From Prevotellaceae bacterium (GTDB lineage Bacteria; Bacteroidota; Bacteroidia; Bacteroidales; UBA932), in the NCBI GenBank assembly GCA_031259935.1, contig JAIRKV010000118.1, forward strand, positions 1 through 5,137: a stretch of 5,137 nucleotides of DNA. Reading direction: 5' to 3'. How positions within the stretch are numbered: the stretch's first letter is position 1; every line of letters begins with the position of its first letter. This document shows positions 1 to 5,137 of this stretch, one piece after another. A program made the position numbers and the translations under genes. The notes below the pieces were generated by a model. That model was not told the origin of the DNA. It saw only the letters and a list, made by a program, of their open reading frames with translations, and ran no database searches.

Positions 1-22
1 CAGACTTGCAGCGCAGACATGA

Positions 23-166
23 AGCAAAAATGATTCCGACACAGCAGTAAGCAATGTTCCGAAACCAACGGAAGAAAAGAAATTTTTAACATTGGATGAA
101 ATAGCTGATAAATGGATAAATAGAACTAAGAAATGAATAGAAGAAAGTAAAAAAGAGAGATTTGAT
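23..166 (+). pseudogene. In-frame upstream remnant of the 167-544 gene
   Basis: The frame of the 167-544 gene is open from 23 to a TGA at 134-136 and again from 137 to the ATG at 167. The translation looks like real protein (for example KFLTLDEIADKWINRTKK just before the TGA, then IEESKKERFD leading into the annotated start). A further in-frame TGA lies at 20-22. The frame beginning at base 3 is open until a TAA at 48-50 and could join this one by a one-base slip in the A-run at 26-30. The simplest reading is a decayed longer gene entering from the left edge. The evidence is only reading-frame continuity and composition, so chance in AT-rich DNA is not excluded. Confidence 0.35.
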
Positions 167-544
167 ATGGTGGTAAGAGAAATGATTGATAATATTTACA
201 AAGGAACATCTATAAATACGGAGGTTGATAGAGTTGTAGAAAAGTATAATTGCAATGAGTGGAAAGAGACACTATTATTCGTTGGAAAAAAGACATATGA
301 TGAAGCAACCACAACACTAATACAAAGAGATGAAGCAAATAAACAAAGAGATGAAGCAAATAAACAAAGATTACCTAGGACTGAACAAGATATTTTATCA
401 TTAAAAAAACTCTTAACTGAAGGAAAATCTATTGAAGATATCAAACAAACATATGGAGATGCAGTATCCCAAGGTGTAGACGCACTTAAATATTATGGAC
501 ATCCTTGCCAATCAGAAACTATAGAGCTGTTAAAACAATTATGA
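167..544 (+). CDS. Hypothetical protein with 7-residue tandem repeat, possibly the C-terminal part of a broken gene
   Basis: I do not recognise this 125-residue protein. It has no signal peptide or membrane segment and is rich in Lys, Glu, Asp, Asn and Thr, so it is probably cytoplasmic. Residues about 53-68 carry two exact copies of the heptad QRDEANK plus a partial third, flanked by charged sequence that could form a short coiled coil. The last 50 residues (LKKLLTEGKSIEDIKQ and onward) look helical and vaguely resemble the tail that follows charged repeats in Rpn/PD-(D/E)XK-type putative transposases; that is only a resemblance in layout. The ATG at 167 follows a purine-rich stretch (AAGAGAGA), but the same frame stays protein-like upstream of a TGA at 134-136, so the true gene may be longer and interrupted. 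Arg codons are all AGA/AGG, unlike porT, which mostly uses CGN. This suggests a foreign origin. An intact small gene remains possible. Confidence 0.5.
   Translation: MVVREMIDNIYKGTSINTEVDRVVEKYNCNEWKETLLFVGKKTYDEATTTLIQRDEANKQRDEANKQRLPRTEQDILSLKKLLTEGKSIEDIKQTYGDAVSQGVDALKYYGHPCQSETIELLKQL
323..370 (+). repeat. 21-bp direct tandem repeat inside a coding region
   Basis: Two identical adjacent 21-bp units lie at 323-343 and 344-364, followed by the first six bases of a third unit (365-370). Each begins CAAAGAGATGAAGC. The unit is a multiple of three, so copy-number change would add or remove seven residues (QRDEANK) without breaking the frame. A diverged GATGAAGCAA just upstream (around 299-308) may be an older copy. 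Confidence 0.9.
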
Positions 545-732
545 ATATCTACAGATGGATTAAAAATTGCAAATGTATCAACAAAAAAATAATATTTTCT
601 ATTGTTTTCGCTCTAAAATTTGCATAACTGTAAACAATCAAATAACAGCCGCTATTGCTTCTAATTATTTGTAATCAATGCCAACGGAGTTAATCCGGAA
701 GATTATTTGCCATTTTTTATTGTTTATTTTTC

Positions 733-793
733 TGGATTGGTTGGCTACGCCGAACCCTACGGGTTTCGTCGCTGCGCTCCTCGCAATGACGAA
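733..793. repeat. Candidate dispersed intergenic repeat with nested hairpins
   Basis: This block is abruptly GC-rich in an AT-rich gap. Read on the minus strand it begins near GTCATTGCGAGGAGCGCAGC and ends CCAACCAATCCA. From general knowledge, the string GTCATTGCGAGG followed by AGCG and CGAA elements and ending near GCAATCC is typical of short repeats scattered between genes in many bacterial genomes. Two small hairpins are visible: GGC-TAC-GCC (743-751) and AACCC-TAC-GGGTT (753-765). Only one copy lies in this window, so its repeat nature is recalled and inferred, not shown here. Confidence 0.6.
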
Positions 794-876
794 CACAAAG
801 AAGAAAAAACCTGTTCCTGTTTTGCCGACTTTTAGCCTGTATATACGTAAAACACGGTAGTTTTATTCGATAATTT

Positions 877-890
877 ACATTTATAAATGT
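877..890. repeat. 14-bp perfect palindrome
   Basis: ACATTTATAAATGT reads identically on both strands. It lies about 90 bp beyond the gltS stop codon. It could be a weak hairpin or a protein site, but it is almost entirely A/T and no adjacent gene start makes an operator role likely. Confidence 0.4.
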
Positions 891-980
891 TTATAATAAA
901 TGATTTCACCACTTATTAAGGAGCAACTATTTATGCAACAAAATTGTATTTTATTTCATGCTTGTTTTAAGGTAAAAATT

Positions 981-2177
981 TTAAAAAACATTTACAAAAA
1001 GAGTAATGAACAGGGTATTTATAACATCGGCAAACATCACGCCGACTAATGGAACTATCAAAAATGCCTTGTGCGATGGTCGGTAGCGCTGTGTTAGCGC
1101 TTCCATATTTGCTACAGCATTCGGAGTTGCGCCCATGCCAAAACCGCACACGCCGGCTGTTATTACCGCCGAATCATAATCTTTTTTGAGGCAGCGAAAA
1201 ACAACGAAATACGCAAATATTATCATAAGCGCTGTCTGCGAAAAAAGCATGATTAACATTGGAATTGCAAGGTCGGCAAGTTCCCAGAGTTTAAGCGTCA
1301 TCAAAGCCATAGCCAAAAATATTGACAGACAGGCTTGTCCGATAACATCAATTTCTACAAAATTAATTTTAAATTTTCCTGAAAAATCGGCAATATTGCG
1401 CAACAAAGCGGCAATCACCAGCGCACCTACGTAAGGCGGAAACAGCAATCCCGTACTTTCCAAATATGTCGACAGCACAGAACCAATTCCCATTGCCAGC
1501 GCTATTTGATAAATGGCATGAATTATGCTGTTTTTAGACAAATGTTTTTCCGATTTTTCTGCTTCAACTGCAATCTGTTTGTCGTCGTTGTGAACGGATT
1601 GTTTTATCAGCAGATTATTTCTGTCTATCAATCGTCTGCCTATAGGACCGCCGATAAGGCTTCCGGCAACAAGTCCGAAAGTTGCGGATGCGATTGCAAT
1701 TCCTGTTGCGCCTGCGATTCCCGCATTTTCAAAAATGGGACCCCAGGCGCCGGCAGTTCCGTGTCCGCCAACCATCGAAACAGAACCTGTGCAAAGCGCC
1801 AGTAAAGGTTGCATGTCGAATAACGGAGCAAGCGCAAGCGCTATCGTGTCCTGCAAGATTATCAAAAATACAACTAAAATTGTAAGAATAATCAAATCTA
1901 CGCTTCCCTGCGTAATTGATTTGAACGACGCACAGTATCCGACTGTTGTAAAAAATGCCAGCATGAAAATTTTTTGCAGCAAAACATCAATAACGAATGT
2001 ATATGCGCCCGTAGAGTATCCGAATAGTGATATTACCGAAAAAATAAGTCCGCCAATAACAGGAGCAGGAATACAAAAACGATAAAGAAATTTGATTTTT
2101 CGCTTGCAAAAAACACCTAAATACAAAACCGCAACAGCCAGCGCAACAGCTTCGACAACATTTATTTTTATTTCCAT
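981..2177 (-). CDS. gltS: Sodium/glutamate symporter GltS
   Basis: This inner-membrane carrier imports glutamate with sodium ions. The 398 residues match the usual length of the family (E. coli GltS is about 401), and the protein aligns from end to end with what I recall of it. Recognisable segments are IPAPVIGGL (36-44), KIFMLAFFTTVGYCA (69-83), the first re-entrant-loop motif GSVSMVGGHGTAGAWG (131-146), ATFGLVAGSLIGGPIGR (165-181), LSIFLAMALMTLKLWELA (284-301), and the second re-entrant-loop motif GFGMGATPNAVANM (345-358). Residues about 185-218 are the hydrophilic loop that links the two inverted structural halves. The ATG at 2177 gives a first membrane helix beginning near residue 6; there is no Shine-Dalgarno site, as is normal in Bacteroidota. 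The gene is divergent from porT and stands alone. The frame is intact with no missing motif. Confidence 0.96.
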   Translation of the reverse strand: MEIKINVVEAVALAVAVLYLGVFCKRKIKFLYRFCIPAPVIGGLIFSVISLFGYSTGAYTFVIDVLLQKIFMLAFFTTVGYCASFKSITQGSVDLIILTILVVFLIILQDTIALALAPLFDMQPLLALCTGSVSMVGGHGTAGAWGPIFENAGIAGATGIAIASATFGLVAGSLIGGPIGRRLIDRNNLLIKQSVHNDDKQIAVEAEKSEKHLSKNSIIHAIYQIALAMGIGSVLSTYLESTGLLFPPYVGALVIAALLRNIADFSGKFKINFVEIDVIGQACLSIFLAMALMTLKLWELADLAIPMLIMLFSQTALMIIFAYFVVFRCLKKDYDSAVITAGVCGFGMGATPNAVANMEALTQRYRPSHKAFLIVPLVGVMFADVINTLFITLFVNVF

Positions 2178-2218
2178 TTATTCAATTTTAAATATAATTT
2201 TCAGTTAATGATGATTTG

Positions 2219-2249
2219 TAAAAGTAATATAAATTTCTGTTTCGGCAAG
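2219..2249 (-). promoter_or_regulatory. Possible gltS promoter (Bacteroidota type)
   Basis: On the minus strand TACTTTTA (2219-2226) matches the TAnnTTTG -7 box except at the last base. CTTG (2246-2249), close to the -33 TTTG box, lies upstream with a 19-bp spacer. The start of gltS would then have a leader of roughly 35 bases. Neither box is perfect, so this is tentative. Confidence 0.4.
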
Positions 2250-2252
2250 CAT

Positions 2253-2282
2253 TATCGCAAATAACAAACATTTGCGCCGATA
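2253..2282. repeat. Inverted repeat upstream of the gltS promoter
   Basis: CGCAAAT (2256-2262) and ATTTGCG (2270-2276) are perfect arms around a 7-base AACAAAC loop. Outer TATC (2253-2256) and GATA (2279-2282) can extend the stem across a small bulge. It lies just upstream of the possible gltS -33 box, where an operator for a dimeric regulator would be plausible. No T-run follows it, so it is not an obvious terminator. Confidence 0.5.
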
Positions 2283-2320
2283 GAATTTTATGATATAAAG
2301 ACACTGATATGATTTAGAAT

Positions 2321-2336
2321 TTAACCGTTCGGTTAA
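2321..2336. promoter_or_regulatory. Perfect dyad, possible operator between gltS and porT
   Basis: TTAACCGTTCGGTTAA has two exact 7-base arms (TTAACCG and CGGTTAA) around a TT centre. The compact, GC-cored symmetry resembles binding sites of dimeric helix-turn-helix regulators such as some TetR-family repressors. A further GGTTAA lies just downstream (2348-2353). The dyad is about 55 bp upstream of the porT -7 box and about 145 bp from the gltS start. The regulator is not encoded in this window. Confidence 0.5.
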
Positions 2337-2390
2337 CTTTAAAAATGGTTAATTCTCTGATTCAAAAACGAAGTACTGTTGATAAAATAT

Positions 2391-2398
2391 TACCTTTG
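2391..2398 (+). promoter_or_regulatory. porT -7 promoter box
   Basis: TACCTTTG is an exact match to the Bacteroidota -7 consensus TAnnTTTG. It ends 18 bases before the TTG start codon, giving a predicted leader of only about a dozen bases. I do not see a good -33 TTTG at the usual spacing. Confidence 0.7.
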
Positions 2399-2416
2399 CA
2401 CAAATAAGTTTAAATT

Positions 2417-3136
2417 TTGAAAAAATTTTTTTTATCCATACTGTTCACTGTAACATGTTTATCTGCTTCGGCGCAATTAAGCCGCAGCGACCTGAACCTG
2501 TTGCACTACGAATATGCAAGTCCTTTGCGTTTTGGCTTTTCGCTTGGCATAAACGTTTTTGATTTTACTACCGTCAATACGCTTGATAATGTTGTATTAA
2601 ACGGCGCCAGTCACAAAATCAGAGCGGATGTAACCTCAATGCATACGGGATTTGATATTAATGCAATAATCGATTATCGCATAAAGCGACAGTGGAATTT
2701 ACGCACTTTGCCCGGAATATCGTTTGGCGCCCGCAATCTTGAATTTTACGATGATAATACAAACGAACTTTTACACACAATGAAAATCGGGTCGAACTAC
2801 ATAGAACTTCCTGTTCATTTGAAATTTAGCGCTAAGCGTAATTCAAATTTTCGTCCTTATGTTTTTGCCGGAATAAACGGACGCTATAATTTAAGCGCAG
2901 GCAGCGATGAAAAGGGCGGCGTATTTTTCGGATTGAGCAATACCGAAGTTTTTGGCGAATTTGGATTTGGATTTGAGTTTTACTTAGTGTATTTTAAATT
3001 TTCCATCGAAGCAAAATTTTCAACAGGACCAAGCAATATTCTGACCAAAGGACCTCTTGAAGGTTACGAAGCATTTTACAATGCCGTTGATAAACTGTAT
3101 TCAAACATGTTCATGATTAAATTTCATTTTGAATAA
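2417..3136 (+). CDS. porT: PorT-like outer-membrane beta-barrel protein (type IX secretion)
   Basis: PorT is an outer-membrane barrel needed for type IX secretion and gliding-type export in Bacteroidota. This 239-residue protein has a signal peptide MKKFFLSILFTVTCLSASA with likely cleavage before Q20. The mature part alternates short strands in the PorT order: FGFSLGINVFDF (39-50), GFDINAIIDYRIKRQWNLRTLPGISFGARNLEF (from 78), NYIELPVHLKFSAKR (127-141), FRPYVFAGINGRYNLS (145-160), FGEFGFGFEFYLVYFKFSIEAKFSTG (from 179), and a final strand MFMIKFHFE ending at the C-terminus. Length and strand pattern agree with PorT, though generic PF13568-type barrels share part of this. The start is TTG at 2417: an in-frame TAA at 2411 leaves no earlier start, and no ATG occurs in the signal peptide. 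It has its own promoter and is not next to other secretion genes, which is usual because these genes are scattered. It converges on the transposase remnant. Confidence 0.8.
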   Translation: MKKFFLSILFTVTCLSASAQLSRSDLNLLHYEYASPLRFGFSLGINVFDFTTVNTLDNVVLNGASHKIRADVTSMHTGFDINAIIDYRIKRQWNLRTLPGISFGARNLEFYDDNTNELLHTMKIGSNYIELPVHLKFSAKRNSNFRPYVFAGINGRYNLSAGSDEKGGVFFGLSNTEVFGEFGFGFEFYLVYFKFSIEAKFSTGPSNILTKGPLEGYEAFYNAVDKLYSNMFMIKFHFE

Positions 3137-3156
3137 AATCAAAGCAAGATTTTATT
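3132..3156 (+). terminator. Hairpin terminator spanning the stop codons of porT and the transposase remnant
   Basis: AATAAAATC (3132-3140) pairs perfectly with GATTTTATT (3148-3156) around a 7-base loop. On the plus strand a T-rich tail (TGTTTTTG, 3157-3164) follows, as in an intrinsic terminator for porT, although the stem is AT-rich. The left arm contains the porT TAA (3134-3136) and the right arm contains the minus-strand stop (3152-3154). No T-run follows on the minus strand, so it probably works in one direction only. Confidence 0.6.
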
Positions 3157-3649
3157 TGTTTTTGCGAAATATCGACCATAAACCGTTCAATACGCGCGAA
3201 GTATTTCTTTTTACGTAATTTATCGAAAATATTTTTGAAAAAATATCCGTTTTTATATTCAAATATTCGCAGTGCGAGAATATTTTTTCCATTCCTGCAT
3301 CGCCTATTCGTTTGCGGAAACGCGCAAAATCACTTTTATTAAACGGAAAAACATGCTGAAAACATGCTTCGCCGCAGAAATATTGCATGTAAGGACTGTT
3401 TATCCATGCTATCGCCAGAGCTTTGTCGCTCAGTTTGTAAAATCGTTTCAGCAGCAGACAGCCAATCATCATGCGCAGCGGAACGCTTGGCTGCCCTGTG
3501 GTCGAATATAACGAAGAAAATTCTTTTTCGAAGTATTGCCAGTCAATTTTCTTTGCCAGCAACACCAGTTCGTGCTGCCTGTTGATAAAATCCGAAAGCA
3601 GCGGACTGAACAGATTTCTCTGTAATTGATCAGGAGGTTTACCTAACAT
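3152..3649 (-). pseudogene. Truncated IS5-group transposase (N-terminal DUF772-type domain only)
   Basis: Residues 14-126 match the N-terminal domain of IS5/IS1182-group transposases: LFSPLLSDFIN, HELVLLAKKIDWQYFEKEF, LYSTTGQPSVPLRMMIGCLLLKRFY, SPYMQYFCGEACFQHVFPF and DFARFRKRIGDAGMEKIF are all characteristic. This domain helps bind the element's ends. Complete proteins run to several hundred residues with a DDE catalytic domain; here homology stops near residue 126 (about 3272) and the last 40 residues (NIKTDIFSKIF onward) look unrelated, ending in a TAA after 165 codons. The catalytic domain is therefore missing and the product cannot transpose by itself. The ATG at 3649 is the natural family start and has a good promoter box upstream, so the fragment may still be expressed. 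I cannot define terminal inverted repeats or target duplications, consistent with a deletion that removed the rest of the element. Confidence 0.85.
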
Positions 3650-3670
3650 TTTAATCAGTTTTTAATTGCA

Positions 3671-3678
3671 CAAAATTA
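3671..3678 (-). promoter_or_regulatory. -7 promoter box of the transposase remnant
   Basis: On the minus strand TAATTTTG matches TAnnTTTG exactly, 21 bases before the ATG at 3649. A reversed TTTG (3702-3705) is a possible -33 box, but the 23-bp spacer is slightly longer than usual. Confidence 0.55.
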
Positions 3679-3708
3679 ACATTAATTTTTCAGATTATGT
3701 GCAAACGG

Positions 3709-3795
3709 ATAAAAAAAAATTTCGGATTGAGCAGTTGGACTTTGCCGCTTTCCCTGTAATGATGCTCTGCATCTTGTGTCGTTCCTGCATAACAG
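3709..3795. other. Compositionally distinct intergenic pocket
   Basis: This stretch is GC-richer than its flanks and holds a small hairpin GATGC-TCT-GCATC (3761-3773). All three minus-strand frames are open across most of it, including one from an ATG at 3790, and a plus-strand frame is open as well. That pattern is more typical of a non-coding or repeated element than of a gene. It lies directly beside the transposase remnant's promoter and may be part of the old insertion or a separate dispersed repeat. Nothing in the sequence fixes its function. Confidence 0.3.
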
Positions 3796-3873
3796 AACAA
3801 TTATCGTTTTTATTTGTTTTTTTACATTTCATTATCAATCGTAAATATTTTAGCAAATCGTCAATAATTAAAT

Positions 3874-3881
3874 TAACTTTG
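3874..3881 (+). promoter_or_regulatory. -7 promoter box of the GlcD-like gene
   Basis: TAACTTTG matches TAnnTTTG exactly and ends 18 bases before the ATG, the same distance as at porT. Both boxes continue as TTTGCAC. A T-rich TTTT (3848-3851) could serve as a weak -33 element. Confidence 0.7.
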
Positions 3882-3899
3882 CACTAAATTTCAAAAGAT

Positions 3900-5137
3900 A
3901 TGAATTTAAATCTGATAAAAGAATTTATAGCCATCGCAGGTAAAGAGCAGGTTTTTGCCGATGAAGCCGACCGTCAGGCTTATTCCTACGATGCTGCGGT
4001 TTTAACGCCTCAAATTCCGGCTTTGGCAGTAATGCCTGCAACTCAGGAACAGTTGGGAAAAACCGTTAAACTTGCTTACGAAAACGGCTTGCCCGTTACC
4101 GTGCGCGGCGCAGGTTCCAATCTTTCGGGCGCTGCTGTTCCATCGTCTGCCGATTCTGTTGTTATATTAACCGGCAGGCTTAATCGAATAATTGAAATAA
4201 ACGAAGAAGATTTATATGCCGTAGTAGAGCCGGGCACAGTTACTTCTGTTTTTGCCGAAGCGGTAAGTTCTCGCGGGCTTTTTTATCCGCCCGACCCCGG
4301 CTCGCAAACAGTTTCTACTCTCGGCGGAAATGTTGCCCTGAATGCAGGCGGTTTGCGCGGATTGAAATACGGAGTAACCAAAGATTATCTTATGGGAATG
4401 GAATTTTTTGACTGTAACGGCGAATTGGTAAAAACAGGCTCGCATACCGTGAAATGCGTTACAGGATACAATCTGGGAGGCATGATGCTTGGCTCGGAAG
4501 GTACGCTTGGCATATTTTCTCAACTGATTCTTAAACTTGTTCCTCCGCCGAAAGCCTCAAAAGCAATGATGGCTGTTTATGATAATATTGACAAAGCATC
4601 CGAAACTGTGGCTGCAATTATTGCTGCGCATATTATTCCGTGTACTCTTGAAATAATGGATAAAAAATGTATCAAATATGTGGAAATTCACACCAAAGCA
4701 GGGCTTCCTGTCGAAGCGGCAGCCATTCTTCTTATCGAAGTAGATGGCAATCATGAGCAGGCAGTAGAAGAAGATGCAAACGAAGTAATGAAAATATGTA
4801 CAAAATGCGGCGCTGTAAATATCAGATTAGCCAAAGATGCAGATGAAAAAAACAAACTTTGGGAAGCGCGGCGTAATGCTCTTCCCGCTTTGGCGCGCGC
4901 TCGACCTACAACAGTGCTGGAAGACGCTACCGTGCCGCGTTCAAAAATTCCGGCTATGGTGGCTGAAATAAACAGAATTGCTTTGAAATATAATCTTGAA
5001 ACAGGCACTTTTGGTCATGCCGGCGATGGCAATCTGCATCCTACAATTCTTTGCGACCGACGCAATAAAGAAGAATTCAGGCGCGTGGAAGATGCCGTAG
5101 ATGAAATTTTTGATGCCGCTCTTAATCTTAAAGGAAC
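3900..5137 (+). CDS. glcD: FAD-linked 2-hydroxyacid oxidase, GlcD / D-lactate dehydrogenase type (3' end outside window)
   Basis: Enzymes of this family oxidise glycolate, D-lactate or related 2-hydroxyacids with FAD and pass the electrons to the respiratory chain or a partner iron-sulfur subunit. The window holds 412 codons without a stop; the family is usually about 455-480 residues, so the last tenth is missing, including the usual SGEHGIG motif. The FAD-binding PCMH domain covers about 38-215: PVTVRGAGSNLSGAAVP (65-81), FYPPDPGSQTVSTLGGNVALNAGG (from 128) and GYNLGGMMLGSEGTLGI (189-205). The FAD-oxidase C-terminal domain follows, with WEARRNALPAL (321-331), EDATVPRSKIP (341-351) and the conserved FGHAGDGNLHP (371-381), whose His373 and His380 are expected near the active site or metal. 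The ATG at 3900 is preceded by A-rich sequence and a good -7 box. Substrate cannot be decided from sequence; glycolate and D-lactate are the main options. Whether a glcE/glcF-like partner follows is not visible. Confidence 0.93.
   Translation, partial: MNLNLIKEFIAIAGKEQVFADEADRQAYSYDAAVLTPQIPALAVMPATQEQLGKTVKLAYENGLPVTVRGAGSNLSGAAVPSSADSVVILTGRLNRIIEINEEDLYAVVEPGTVTSVFAEAVSSRGLFYPPDPGSQTVSTLGGNVALNAGGLRGLKYGVTKDYLMGMEFFDCNGELVKTGSHTVKCVTGYNLGGMMLGSEGTLGIFSQLILKLVPPPKASKAMMAVYDNIDKASETVAAIIAAHIIPCTLEIMDKKCIKYVEIHTKAGLPVEAAAILLIEVDGNHEQAVEEDANEVMKICTKCGAVNIRLAKDADEKNKLWEARRNALPALARARPTTVLEDATVPRSKIPAMVAEINRIALKYNLETGTFGHAGDGNLHPTILCDRRNKEEFRRVEDAVDEIFDAALNLKG

Larger units (their letters stand above)
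545..980. other. Intergenic region without a convincing gene
   Basis: This gap lies between the hypothetical gene and the 3' end of gltS. Its notable content is the GC-rich repeat-like block at about 733-793 and a 14-bp AT-only-core palindrome at 877-890. A 60-codon open frame at 678-860 is mostly a translation of the repeat-like block and is not called. A 38-codon frame at 933-1049 has a Shine-Dalgarno-like AAGGAG but runs into gltS on the other strand and is not called. No strong terminator with a T-run is visible for either flanking gene. Confidence 0.6.

Noticed and set aside
323..370. CRISPR-like array
   Set aside because: The repeat units are directly adjacent with no spacers and lie in frame inside a coding region.
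1..592. Possible alternative genetic code with TGA as sense codon
   Set aside because: Genes elsewhere in the window are intact under the standard code and use TGG for Trp; decay of the left-end gene explains the TGAs more simply.
601..671. Long-loop inverted repeats (ATTGTTT/AAACAAT and CAAATAA/TTATTTG)
   Set aside because: Seven-base AT-rich arms with loops of about 20 bases or more are expected by chance in this composition.
678..860. 60-codon open frame on the plus strand
   Set aside because: Most of it is a translation of the GC-rich repeat-like block; no family features, and such frames arise routinely from that sequence.
1186..2085. Several open frames on the plus strand and short minus-strand frames within gltS
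   Set aside because: They are shadows of the well-supported gltS gene and show no protein features.
3272..3585. Plus-strand frames opposite the transposase remnant
   Set aside because: They lie wholly over the recognised transposase domain on the other strand and resemble no known protein.
3666..3887. 73-codon plus-strand frame before the GlcD-like gene
   Set aside because: Overlaps promoter boxes on both strands, has Phe/Leu/Ile-rich low-complexity content from AT-rich DNA, and no recognisable family.
4212..5008. Three minus-strand frames inside the GlcD-like gene
   Set aside because: They lie opposite a strongly supported FAD-oxidase coding region.

Overview
The window looks like a chromosomal piece of a member of the Bacteroidota, probably Bacteroidales or a relative. 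Three things point there: a PorT-like outer-membrane barrel of the type IX secretion system, which is confined to this phylum; -7 promoter boxes of the form TAnnTTTG in front of three genes; and the lack of Shine-Dalgarno sites at the well-supported genes. No RNA gene, CRISPR array or complete mobile element is visible.

Layout. (1) Bases 1-592 hold an AT-rich, unrecognised gene (167-544, plus strand). It has a 21-bp tandem repeat in its middle. Its reading frame continues with protein-like sequence upstream of a TGA, so it may be the tail of a broken gene. (2) Bases 593-980 have no convincing gene, but contain a GC-rich, hairpin-forming block (about 733-793) that resembles a dispersed intergenic repeat. 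(3) Bases 981-2177 (minus strand) are a full-length GltS sodium/glutamate symporter. (4) Bases 2178-2416 form a divergent promoter region with two inverted repeats. (5) Bases 2417-3136 (plus) are porT-like, starting with TTG. (6) Bases 3152-3649 (minus) are the N-terminal part of an IS5-group transposase without its catalytic domain. It converges on porT, and one hairpin covers both stop codons. (7) Bases 3650-3899 are intergenic, with promoters facing both ways and a compositionally distinct pocket. (8) Bases 3900-5137 (plus) are the first 412 codons of a GlcD/D-lactate-dehydrogenase-like FAD oxidase, cut by the window edge.

The genes do not form an operon: neighbours are divergent or convergent, or each has its own promoter. 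GltS (glutamate uptake), PorT (protein export) and GlcD (2-hydroxyacid oxidation) are ordinary housekeeping or accessory functions. The less ordinary parts are the broken-looking repeat-bearing gene at the left end, the dispersed-repeat candidates and the transposase remnant. I found no convincing new multi-gene system.
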